DNA from: Phycisphaeraceae bacterium
GTDB lineage: Bacteria; Planctomycetota; Phycisphaerae; Phycisphaerales; UBA1924
Assembly (NCBI GenBank): GCA_019636565.1
Contig: JAHBXG010000001.1
Location: forward strand, 124,001-188,000
Direction of reading: 5' to 3'
Length of the DNA stretch: 64,000 nt
In this document: positions 1 through 7,796 of the stretch, piece after piece
How the letters are laid out: every line of letters begins with the position of its first letter
How positions within the stretch are numbered: position 1 is the first letter of the stretch
Position numbers and translations under genes: made by a program
Notes under the pieces: generated by a model
What the model saw: only the letters and a program-made list of their open reading frames with translations
Told to the model about the DNA's origin: nothing
Database searches by the model: none

Positions 1-932
1 CTGTCGAGTTTGCGAAGCCCAAGCCCGAATTCGGTCAGGCGGTCGCGGATCTCGGTGAGCGAGGTCGCGCCGAAGTTCTTGATGCCCATGAGCTCCGCCT
101 CGGTGTGGCTCGCGAGATCGCCCAGCGTCTGGATGTTGAGCAACTGGAGCGCTTTGCGGGCTCGAACGGAAAGGTTGAGATCGGTGACGGGCTTGCCGAG
201 CGTCTGCTCCTGACCGGTGCCCTTGTACTGATCCTGAAGCGCGCGGCGTGCGGCGCGGTGCGCATCCTCGAGGCCTTGGCCCAGGCGCAGGTTCTTCTGC
301 ACGAGCATCGCCTTGATTTCCTGCAGGCTGCTCTCGCCGAAGTTCTTGTAGCTGAGCAGTTCGGCTTCGGTGATCTTGAGCAGATCGCCGAGCGAACGGA
401 TGTTCATCTTCTTGAGGCAGGTGCGGGCACGAACGGAAAGTTCGAAATCCGTCACCGGCGTATCGAGCAGGGCGCGGCGCTTGAAGATATCGCGATCGGC
501 CTCGTCCTCGACGATGATCTCCTTGCTGCCCATCACGTCCTTCATGTACATGCGGGCGCGGGGGTGATTCGGATTGGTGTCGAGCACCTGGCGCAGGCAG
601 CGCTCGGAACGCACAAGATCGCCACGATCCTCGTACATCACGGCAAGGTTAATGAGCGCGTTGATGTGGGCCGGCTGGCGATTCGCGGCACGCTCGTAAA
701 GCGAAACCGCTTCGTCTTCCTCACCGACCAGATCGAGCTGATAGGCGAGGGCGAAAAGCACCTCGGCGTTGTTCGGGTCATTGGAAAGCGCCTTGCGGAG
801 TTCGGAGATCGCCTCGCCGCGATTGCCCGACTGCGTGGCCTGCTTGGCGGCCTGCATGTGTTTGCCCGCCGCGGCGCTGTCGCGGGCCTGTGTGCTGGAA
901 CCGATCACCATGTCCATTGGGTCGCTGCTCAT
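1..932 (-). CDS. TPR protein with two tandem RNA polymerase alpha-CTD-like domains (C-terminus cut by window edge)
   Basis: 310 codons are visible and the frame is still open at the window edge. The N-terminal part (about residues 20-125) reads as tetratricopeptide helices (for example 'LRKALSNDPNNAEVLFALA'). After an acidic linker come two copies of the helix-hairpin-helix fold of the RNA polymerase alpha C-terminal domain, about residues 160-220 and 250-310, each with 'LSVRAR...', 'LGDL...TEAEL' and 'KNFG..SL.EI'. The arginine that matches E. coli alpha R265 is kept in both copies ('SVRAR'), but the positions of N268 and K298 are changed, so classical UP-element binding is doubtful. The start ATG has GGAG about 7 bases upstream. 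No rpoA core domain is present, so this is not the alpha subunit. The role is inferred only: protein-protein or DNA contact, perhaps with the transcription machinery. Confidence 0.85.
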   Translation of the reverse strand, partial: MSSDPMDMVIGSSTQARDSAAAGKHMQAAKQATQSGNRGEAISELRKALSNDPNNAEVLFALAYQLDLVGEEDEAVSLYERAANRQPAHINALINLAVMYEDRGDLVRSERCLRQVLDTNPNHPRARMYMKDVMGSKEIIVEDEADRDIFKRRALLDTPVTDFELSVRARTCLKKMNIRSLGDLLKITEAELLSYKNFGESSLQEIKAMLVQKNLRLGQGLEDAHRAARRALQDQYKGTGQEQTLGKPVTDLNLSVRARKALQLLNIQTLGDLASHTEAELMGIKNFGATSLTEIRDRLTEFGLGLRKLD

Positions 933-996
933 GAATGCTCCAAAGTTCGATCAACGTGACGCGCGGCACAACGCCGGCGGGTTTGTTCTCAGGGTG

Positions 997-1024
997 ACGC
1001 TAGAAGCCAAACTGTGCAGGTCAA
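997..1024 (-). promoter_or_regulatory. possible sigma70-type promoter of the TPR/alpha-CTD gene
   Basis: On the minus strand TTGACC is followed after 16 bases by TAGCGT, about 65 bases upstream of the ATG at 932. The -35 box is good and the -10 box poor (3 of 6). It lies in the divergent intergenic region shared with the sulfatase gene. Weak call. Confidence 0.22.
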
Positions 1025-1145
1025 ATGTAAAACCAAACACACCCCTGACAGACACGGCCGGCTTGGAAAGTTTTTCTGCGCCCAGATTTCAATACGATGC
1101 GGCCGCAGAGTGCGAAATCCTCCCATCACCATTCCGGGGCGTGTC

Positions 1146-2588
1146 ATGCGAGTCCTTTTCTTTCTGGCTGTGTTGTTCTTGTCTTTTTCGGCTTCGCGGG
1201 CCACCGAACCCGCGCAAGGCAGCGCGCCCACGCAGCGTCCGAACATCGTGTACATCGTGGCGGATGACCTGGGATGGAAAGATGTCGGGTTTCACGGCGC
1301 AACCGACCTCAAGACACCAAATATCGATGCGCTCGCTTCGGGCGGCGCGACGCTCGAGAATTTCTATGTGCAGCCCATGTGCACACCGACGCGTGCGGCA
1401 CTTCTGACGGGTCGATACCCATTCCGGTACGGGCTGCAAACCGCCGTCATCCCCTCCACTTCTGCCTACGGCCTGAATACGGACGAGTGGCTCCTGCCGC
1501 AGGCGCTAAAGGACGCCGGCTACGACACGGCGATCATCGGCAAGTGGCACTTGGGTCATGCCGACAAGAAGTTCTGGCCAAGACAGCGCGGCTTTGACTA
1601 TCAGTACGGCGCGATGATCGGCGAACTCGATTACTTCACGCACGACGAGAAAGGCGTTCTCGACTGGTTCCGCGACAACGAGCCGGTGCGCGAGGAGGGC
1701 TACACCACGACGCTGCTGGGCAACGACGCCGTCAAGTACATCGAGCGCCACGGCAAGACGCATCCCTTCTTCCTGTACCTTGCCTTCAACGCGCCGCACA
1801 CCCCATATCAGGCACCCAAGGAGTACATCGATCGGTTCGCGAGCATCGAAGACCCGACGCGGCGGACGTATGCCGCGATGATCTCGTGCCTGGACGACCA
1901 GATCGGACGCGTGGTGCAGGCACTCGACAAGGCCGGCATCCGGGAGAACACGCTGATCGTGTTCCATAGCGATAACGGCGGCACTCGCAACGCGATGTTC
2001 GCGGGCGTCATGGCGGACATGTCGAACGTGAAGATCCCCTGCGACAACGGTCCGTATCGGGAAGGCAAAGGAACACTCTTTGAAGGCGCGACGCGGGTCT
2101 GCGCGCTGGCGAACTGGCCCGGACACATCGCACCGGGCACGCGGGAGGGCCTGATCCACATCGTCGATATCTACCCCACCATCGCGGGTCTCACGGGTGC
2201 TTCCACGGCCAAGTGCAAGCCGCTAGACGGCATCAACGCTTGGGCTGTTTTGTCGAACAACAGTCCGTCGAGCCGCGCGGAAATCGTCTACAACATCGAG
2301 CCGTTCCGGGCAGCGGTTCGCGAAGGTGAGTGGAAATTGATCTGGCGGACCTTGCTGCCTTCTTCGGTTGATCTTTACAATCTCGCGGAAGATCCGTCGG
2401 AGACCAGAAATCTGGCGGCGCAATATCCTGAACGCGTGGCGGCGATGCAGAAGCGCATCGAGGAACTCGCCAAGCAGGCGGAGAAGCCGCTTTTTCTGGT
2501 TGATCAGTTCAAAGTCGTGATGCACGGCATGCACGGCCAACCAATCCTGCCCACTGACGAAGACTACGCGGGAGTCGAAGCTCCCTGA
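1146..2588 (+). CDS. secreted sulfatase (arylsulfatase A/B type, formylglycine-dependent)
   Basis: A 480-residue protein with an N-terminal signal peptide (hydrophobic 'LFFLAVLFLSFSASRA') followed by the alkaline-phosphatase-like sulfatase fold. Visible family motifs are the metal-binding 'DDLGWKDVG', the active-site 'CTPTRAALLTGR' whose Cys (about residue 79) would be oxidised to formylglycine, 'GKWHLGH', and the second metal site 'HSDNGG'. It should hydrolyse sulfate esters, most likely of sulfated polysaccharides, outside the cytoplasm. The start at 1146 is chosen because it places the signal peptide at the N-terminus; an in-frame TTG-type start further upstream would add 44 non-hydrophobic residues. 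The gene is divergent from the TPR/alpha-CTD gene. Sulfatases are abundant in Planctomycetota. No maturation enzyme is encoded in the window. The substrate cannot be read from sequence. Confidence 0.93.
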   Translation: MRVLFFLAVLFLSFSASRATEPAQGSAPTQRPNIVYIVADDLGWKDVGFHGATDLKTPNIDALASGGATLENFYVQPMCTPTRAALLTGRYPFRYGLQTAVIPSTSAYGLNTDEWLLPQALKDAGYDTAIIGKWHLGHADKKFWPRQRGFDYQYGAMIGELDYFTHDEKGVLDWFRDNEPVREEGYTTTLLGNDAVKYIERHGKTHPFFLYLAFNAPHTPYQAPKEYIDRFASIEDPTRRTYAAMISCLDDQIGRVVQALDKAGIRENTLIVFHSDNGGTRNAMFAGVMADMSNVKIPCDNGPYREGKGTLFEGATRVCALANWPGHIAPGTREGLIHIVDIYPTIAGLTGASTAKCKPLDGINAWAVLSNNSPSSRAEIVYNIEPFRAAVREGEWKLIWRTLLPSSVDLYNLAEDPSETRNLAAQYPERVAAMQKRIEELAKQAEKPLFLVDQFKVVMHGMHGQPILPTDEDYAGVEAP

Positions 2589-2673
2589 ATCGCCCGACGC
2601 TGCAACCGTCTCCAGTCCCATGATTCGCGGTGCAGATCGACCGGGGTGAACTCCGTGTCCATTGGAGCTCGCG

Positions 2674-3150
2674 ATGCCCGCAAAACCTGCTCGAAACGGT
2701 GGCGCAAGGCGGAAATCCACGCCGAGGTCGAAATCTGCCAAGAATTCAAAGCCGATTCTCCTTGCCGGCGGCAATCCTCAGATTGCATTGGCCGACGGCG
2801 ACGCTCCCGTGCGGGCCTACATCGCCGCTATGCCGGGATGGAAGCGCGGCGTGGGACGGCGCCTCGACGCGCTCATCAGGCGAGCGGTACCAAATGCAAG
2901 CAAAGCCGTGAAATGGAACTCGCCCTTCTATGGAGTCAGCGATCAGGGCTGGTTCCTCAGTTTCCATTGCTTCACGAGATACATCAAGGTTGCTTTCTTT
3001 CGCGGCACGTCGCTGCGTCCTGTTCCACCCGGCAAATCCAAGAGCAAAGAAACCCGCTACCTTGATATCCGCGAGGACGACCGACTGGACGAAACGCAGT
3101 TCACGTGTTGGGTTCAGCAGGCAAGTAAGCTCCGCGGAGAGCCGATGTGA
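2674..3150 (+). CDS. DUF1801-family protein (first of a tandem pair)
   Basis: A 158-residue protein with a basic N-terminal tail (Lys/Arg/Pro-rich, about 30 residues) and then the DUF1801 fold: 'LDALIRRAVPNASKAVKWNSPFYG' region, a central 'YIKVAFFRG' strand and 'YLDIREDD'. The family is related to YdhG/YdeI-type proteins and frataxin-like folds; its biochemical role is not established. ATG 2674 has GGAG 6 bases upstream, which decides the start over an in-frame TTG at 2662. Its stop overlaps the start of the next gene, which belongs to the same family, so the two are probably co-translated. Confidence 0.82.
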   Translation: MPAKPARNGGARRKSTPRSKSAKNSKPILLAGGNPQIALADGDAPVRAYIAAMPGWKRGVGRRLDALIRRAVPNASKAVKWNSPFYGVSDQGWFLSFHCFTRYIKVAFFRGTSLRPVPPGKSKSKETRYLDIREDDRLDETQFTCWVQQASKLRGEPM

Positions 3151-3656
3151 GCGAACCACCTGAGAACCGAAAGACGAGCGGCATGAAGAAAGCACGGAAG
3201 TCGACGAAGAAGAAAACGCGAGATTCATCAGGTGGACAGAAAAGTGTTGCAACATCCTCTCCCGCTCACTTGATCGATGCGAGAAGAAAGTGGCCGAGCG
3301 ACTGGCGAAGCGAGATGCTTGCCCGGATCCGAATAGTCATTTCGCAGGCGGTCCCCGAAGCAATCGAAGAGCGGAAATGGAAGAAGCCTTCAAATTCGAT
3401 GATTGGGATTCCGGTGTGGTCGCACGGCGGCATCATCTGCACCGGCGAGACCTACAAGAACGCCGTCAAACTTACTTTCGCCAACGGCGCTTCGCTCAAA
3501 GACCCGGCCGGACTCTTCAACTCGAGCCTCGAAGGCAACACGAGACGAGCGATTGATCTTCACGAAGGAGACAAGATCAATGAGAAAGCGTTCAAGTCGC
3601 TCATTCGCGCCGCCGCGGCATTGAATACCTCGGCGCGAGCGAAATCCGTCAAGTGA
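3147..3656 (+). CDS. DUF1801-family protein (second of a tandem pair)
   Basis: A 169-residue protein starting with GTG inside a GTGA overlap with the stop of the preceding DUF1801 gene. It has a long Lys/Ser/Thr-rich N-terminal tail (about 40 residues) and then the conserved 'ISQAVPEAIEERKWKKPS' and 'AVKLTFANGASLKDP' segments of the family. An ATG at 3183 is an alternative start that would shorten the basic tail. Sequence similarity to its neighbour is limited to the family motifs, so the duplication is old or the pair was assembled. Function unknown; the basic tails might bind nucleic acid, but that is only a guess. Confidence 0.8.
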   Translation: MSEPPENRKTSGMKKARKSTKKKTRDSSGGQKSVATSSPAHLIDARRKWPSDWRSEMLARIRIVISQAVPEAIEERKWKKPSNSMIGIPVWSHGGIICTGETYKNAVKLTFANGASLKDPAGLFNSSLEGNTRRAIDLHEGDKINEKAFKSLIRAAAALNTSARAKSVK

Positions 3657-3678
3657 CCTCTTGTTCGGGGCCGCGATC

Positions 3679-4809
3679 TCACGGCAGAGTCTTCGGAACC
3701 GAATCAGCCTCTTTCCAGAACTCGCGCCCGATTTGTGTTTCCTGATCTGCGAGCAGCCAGAGCATCCGGGCGATCGCGGCCTGCTCGATCAATTCCTTCG
3801 GGGGCGACGTCTGCCATTGCTTCCACGCTTCTTCGCCATTCTTCCTGGCCCTGGTCAGCAACGTGGCATCCCCGGTCGCGCGGTACAGATCCAAATCGGC
3901 TTCGACCAAGAGGTGTGAGAACTTATACCCGTCGCGATAAGTTCGGGACTTTGGGTTGACGAAGGCGCTGCATGCCGCGCCGACGCGCTTGGCTTCGATC
4001 AGAAATCGCCGGTCGCCGGTTGCACGCCAAAGGCCGAGGTACGCCCGGACCATGAGCGCGGTGTTGTAGGTGTATTTGGTCTTACCTAGTTTGCCGTCGG
4101 CGACTCTTTGGTTGTCAAAGAAGAGCCCGTCGCGATCCTGCAAGTGCGCGACGGTCCACTCCGTGATTCTGCGTGCCCAATCCAGATTCTGCTGTCCATC
4201 GCGGAATCGAGCCACACGCAAGCACCCCACTGCCGCGGGAGCGTTTGCGCAGGTGTTCTTGCTGCCGTCTTTGTGACGCTCATGCCACCAGATGCCCCCT
4301 CCGAGTTGATCGTCCCATCCGCTGAGGGAGAACTTCAGGGTTTCATCCGCCCGATCGAGATACCTGGCATCGCGCGTGAGGTCGTAGGCCTCCATGAACG
4401 TAATCACCAGCCACTGGTTGTCGTCGTAGTACTTGTCGTTGCCGTTGCCCGAGGTCGGAGCGGGTTCATACCCGGGGATCTTCGCCTTGGCATCCCAGTA
4501 GCGATCCATCGCGTCGAAAAAGCGGTCGAGGAAAGGCCTGTAGGTCTTGGGTTCGTGCCTCGCCGCAGCAACGAGCGCGGAAAACATCACCCCATTTCCC
4601 CACATGAACTCGGGTTCGCGTTTGTCGAGGCTCTGAGCGTAAAGGCCCGATCGCTCGATGTAGTAGTGTTTCTGAATCGATTCGGTGACGGTCCGGGCGG
4701 CGTCAAGGAAATCACTCGGCGTGGATTGCGGATCGCGTTGCTGGCCGAGGCTTGGCGGAGCAAGCAGCATCAGTAGCACACAAACAACACTCGCGGCAGC
4801 CTTTGGCAT
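3679..4809 (-). CDS. secreted glycosidase of the GH76 / six-hairpin type (alpha-1,6-mannanase-like)
   Basis: A 376-residue protein with a signal peptide ('VVCVLLMLLAPPSLGQ'). The mature part shows the alpha/alpha-barrel signatures of GH76: 'YYDDNQWLVITFMEAYDL', where the paired Asp corresponds to the catalytic Asp-Asp of the family, and 'GGGIWWHERHKDGSKNTCAN', the usual segment about 50 residues later, then repeated helical hairpins with 'LGLWRATGD'. The predicted role is hydrolysis of alpha-mannan-like polymers in the periplasm or outside the cell. AGE-like or GH88/105 six-hairpin enzymes are the alternative, but the DDN and GGGIWW pair favours GH76. It converges on the DUF1801 pair with only about 20 bases between stops. 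Confidence 0.8.
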   Translation of the reverse strand: MPKAAASVVCVLLMLLAPPSLGQQRDPQSTPSDFLDAARTVTESIQKHYYIERSGLYAQSLDKREPEFMWGNGVMFSALVAAARHEPKTYRPFLDRFFDAMDRYWDAKAKIPGYEPAPTSGNGNDKYYDDNQWLVITFMEAYDLTRDARYLDRADETLKFSLSGWDDQLGGGIWWHERHKDGSKNTCANAPAAVGCLRVARFRDGQQNLDWARRITEWTVAHLQDRDGLFFDNQRVADGKLGKTKYTYNTALMVRAYLGLWRATGDRRFLIEAKRVGAACSAFVNPKSRTYRDGYKFSHLLVEADLDLYRATGDATLLTRARKNGEEAWKQWQTSPPKELIEQAAIARMLWLLADQETQIGREFWKEADSVPKTLP

Positions 4810-4951
4810 CGAGACATCGTAATCCCATTGCGCTGGTTCGCGTGACGTATTCGCTCCAGCGATGGGATCTCTTCATCGCAGATCTTCCCCGGGTTCATCT
4901 TCGCAGATCCAAACCGCAACGCGGTGTTTCACTTTCGCAAGCCAAACGGTC

Positions 4952-6625
4952 TTACAGCACCCCGTCGGCGACACTTCCCGCCGTCACCTGCGGCTCGGGT
5001 CCTGGATTCTTGTCGTCGCGCACCAGTCGGATGCTCTTCCATTTGCCCGCAAGGAAGCGGTAGAGAATAAACGCGCTCAGCGTGATGATGTAGAGCGCGG
5101 CAGCAGCCCACGGACCGGCAGATTCGAATTGCGGGAAGTAGTGAATGGCAACCCATCCGCCCCCGACGATGACGATCCACGAACTGAAGACAGTGACGAC
5201 GCCGACATAGGCCGTATCTCCCGCGCCACGAAGCGCGCCGGAGAGCGTCATCGCGATGGCGTCGAATATCTGGAAGACGGCGGTCAACACAAGGAAACTC
5301 GAGCCGAGACGGAGAACTTCTGCCGCGACTTCCGGGGCCGTTTGCGGATCGATGAAGACGCCGACCAGCCAGTGGCGGAAGATGATAAAGCAGAGCGCGC
5401 AGATGCCCATGTATGACATCGCGAGCGCAAGGCCCAAGCGGGCGCGCTGTGCCGCGAGATCGGGCCTGCCCATGCCCATGCACTTGCCGACGACCGCGGT
5501 GACGGCGACAGAGATTCCGACGCTGGGCATGAACGACAGGCTCATCCACTGATGGGCGATGAAGCCGGCGGTTGAGTGCTGGGCGCCGAAGTGGCCCACG
5601 AAATACACCATGAACAGGCCCCAGCAGATCATCTCGTTGCCAAACATGAGGCCGGGGGCCCAGCCGAGACGCAAGATGTCTTTGAGATGCGTCCATGACG
5701 GCCGCCAGCCTGTGCGGGTAGCGAACTTGGCGTTGTACTTCGCCGAGAGGAAGACAACCAGCATCACCAGAAACTCGATGACGGTACCCAGGACCGTGCC
5801 GATCGCTGCGCCGGTGACGCCGAAGGCGGGGATGCCGAGCGTGCCTGCGGCGGAGGAGGTGAATGAAAACCAGGATGCAATTGACGTTGCGAAAAAACCG
5901 GTGCCAGTGCCGGGCGTGGGCCCGGTGGCTCCGTAAATGAGCATGGAGTTGAGAACGAAGTTTGTGATGTTGCCGGCGACGCCCGCGATGAGCATGATCG
6001 AAGGCTTGTGCATGCCGTAGAAAAACTGGCCGATTGCCTGACGGGCCATAGTGATGATGGAACCGACCAGGAGAATCTGCGCGAAGGTTACCGACATCTT
6101 GTCGCGCCGCAGAACGTCGGCGAGGGCATCGGGCGGCAGCCCGGGATCGCGAACAGCCGCGTATAGCATCGGAAGGATCGCCGCGTACGGCAGGATCATC
6201 ACCAGCCAAGCGAGAATCGCAAGCCAGACGCCGTTCCACGCATAGGCGGGCGCGCGATCGGCACGCCCAGCACCAAAGTTCTGGCTGACGAAAGTATTGA
6301 CAACAGTGAGAGCGCCGAAAACGACCGAAACGGCTACCCAACTGGTGATGCCGCCGTTGCCTTGCGCGCCGACGTAGACCGGATCCGGCCCGATGCGGCT
6401 GACCATCAGTTTGTCGACAAATGTCATCAGCGTGTAGCTGGTCATGGTCGCGACCGTGGGGATCGCGATGGCGAGCAACTCGATCAACGGCGAGCGTTGG
6501 GGCTGCTGCGAGGTCGCGACAGCCTTGGGAGAGGTTGTTTCGGTGGCTTGCGACATGTACGTTTGCTTTGCGGGGCGATGGTAGGAGATGGCGACGGGGC
6601 GCTCGAACTCCGCTACCGGGTTCAT
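4952..6625 (-). CDS. MATE-family efflux transporter
   Basis: A 557-residue integral membrane protein with about twelve hydrophobic segments arranged in two similar halves, typical of the multidrug and toxin extrusion (DinF/NorM) family. Recognisable are 'IAIPTVATMTSYTLMTFVDKLMVSRIG' near the N-terminus, 'RQAIGQFFYGMHKP' in the first half and 'GALRGAGDTAYVGV' in the second. It would export cationic compounds or lipid-linked substrates using a Na+ or H+ gradient. The first ATG (6625) gives a long cytoplasmic tail; the ATG at 6556 is an equally possible start, since neither has a convincing ribosome binding site. A longer antisense-like open frame in another register over the same stretch is Arg-rich and not coding. 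Confidence 0.9.
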   Translation of the reverse strand: MNPVAEFERPVAISYHRPAKQTYMSQATETTSPKAVATSQQPQRSPLIELLAIAIPTVATMTSYTLMTFVDKLMVSRIGPDPVYVGAQGNGGITSWVAVSVVFGALTVVNTFVSQNFGAGRADRAPAYAWNGVWLAILAWLVMILPYAAILPMLYAAVRDPGLPPDALADVLRRDKMSVTFAQILLVGSIITMARQAIGQFFYGMHKPSIMLIAGVAGNITNFVLNSMLIYGATGPTPGTGTGFFATSIASWFSFTSSAAGTLGIPAFGVTGAAIGTVLGTVIEFLVMLVVFLSAKYNAKFATRTGWRPSWTHLKDILRLGWAPGLMFGNEMICWGLFMVYFVGHFGAQHSTAGFIAHQWMSLSFMPSVGISVAVTAVVGKCMGMGRPDLAAQRARLGLALAMSYMGICALCFIIFRHWLVGVFIDPQTAPEVAAEVLRLGSSFLVLTAVFQIFDAIAMTLSGALRGAGDTAYVGVVTVFSSWIVIVGGGWVAIHYFPQFESAGPWAAAALYIITLSAFILYRFLAGKWKSIRLVRDDKNPGPEPQVTAGSVADGVL

Positions 6626-6683
6626 GCCGAAATAGCATCAAGACAAGGGGCAGCAGGCTGAGATGCACCAGGCAAACAAGAAC

Positions 6684-7730
6684 TCAGGGCTGGCGGAGCA
6701 TGCGAAGGGCGAGTTGAATCGCACTCCGCATGCTGCCGGGGTCTGCGAGGTTCTTACCGGCGATGTCGAAGGCGGTTCCGTGATCCGGGCTGGTGCGGAT
6801 GATCGGCAGGCCAACGGTCATGTTCACGGCGCGATCTCGCGCGAGCAGTTTGACCGGAATGAGGCCCTGATCGTGATACATCGCCACAACGAGATCGAAC
6901 TTGCCTTGGATTGCAGCGATGAAGATAGTGTCTGCGGCGTGCGGGCCGGAAACATCGATGCCGTTGCTTCTCGCAATCTTGATGGCGGGCTCGATCAGAC
7001 GCTGATCTTCGTCACCAAGAAGGCCCTCCTCGCCCGCGTGGGGGTTGAGTCCGCAGACGGCAATGCGGGGATGGGCGATACCAAGCTTTTTGCAGGCGTC
7101 GGAGCCGAGATCGATAGTGTCGGAGACGCGCCCGATGGTGAGGACATTGCGCACCTCCATGAGCGGGATGTGCGCGGTGGCGAGAATAACGTTCAAGTCG
7201 TGGGCCATTCGCGAGGCACCCGCCTCCGCCGCGGCATGAAACATCATGCCGAAATGTTTGATCTTGAAACGTGCGGCGAGGAGCTCGGTGTGGCCGGGAA
7301 ACTGCTGGTGTCCGGCCTTGGCCCAGGCGGCCTTATTAATCGGCCCCGTAACGATCGCATCGGCGTGAAGCGGATGCGTTGCGGGCAGCTTGGCCTGCGC
7401 GATGGAGTCGTCGACGAATCGGAACGACAGCTCGCCGGAGGACCTGGTGACGCGAGGCGTGTGGGGCTCCCCGCCGGGTTCATAGTCGAGAAGCACCACA
7501 TCGTGCACGCCGGCGGTTTCTGCGGCCGGAGTTTGCGCGCTGACACGCCACCAGAAGGGCTCGATACCGGCCAGGTGTGCCGCGGCATCCAGGGGGGCCT
7601 GCGCTCCGAGGATGCGGAAGTGAGCCTGCTTGCGGAGGTCGGGATCGGCGAGCGCTTTCACGATGACTTCGGGGCCGATACCGCCGGGATCGCCAAGCGA
7701 GATCGCGATTTTCGGACGGTCGATCGTCAC
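6684..7730 (-). CDS. pdxA: 4-hydroxythreonine-4-phosphate dehydrogenase PdxA
   Basis: A 348-residue protein carrying all PdxA landmarks: 'SLGDPGGIGPEV' at the N-terminus, 'VTGPINKAAW', 'GHTELLAARF', the metal-binding 'AMYHDQGLIPVKLL' and 'GTAFDIAGKNLADP' near the C-terminus. It oxidises 4-phosphohydroxy-L-threonine in the DXP-dependent pyridoxal 5'-phosphate pathway; its product is used by PdxJ, which is encoded about 31 kb away in the same window. The start codon is GTG. It lies 66 bases downstream of pilB on the same strand and may be read with the pilus genes, although the functions are unrelated. Confidence 0.96.
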   Translation of the reverse strand: MTIDRPKIAISLGDPGGIGPEVIVKALADPDLRKQAHFRILGAQAPLDAAAHLAGIEPFWWRVSAQTPAAETAGVHDVVLLDYEPGGEPHTPRVTRSSGELSFRFVDDSIAQAKLPATHPLHADAIVTGPINKAAWAKAGHQQFPGHTELLAARFKIKHFGMMFHAAAEAGASRMAHDLNVILATAHIPLMEVRNVLTIGRVSDTIDLGSDACKKLGIAHPRIAVCGLNPHAGEEGLLGDEDQRLIEPAIKIARSNGIDVSGPHAADTIFIAAIQGKFDLVVAMYHDQGLIPVKLLARDRAVNMTVGLPIIRTSPDHGTAFDIAGKNLADPGSMRSAIQLALRMLRQP

Positions 7731-7796
7731 GCGAGAACGGTACGTCGGCCGCAGTTTCAGCGGATCGCTCCTGCGGACTTTTCGGGGCGAACAGGT

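Noticed and set aside
4929..6668. A 579-residue open frame on the minus strand, in another register over the MATE gene
   Set aside because: It is Arg/His-rich with no family motif and overlaps a clear MATE gene; shadow of high GC at third positions.
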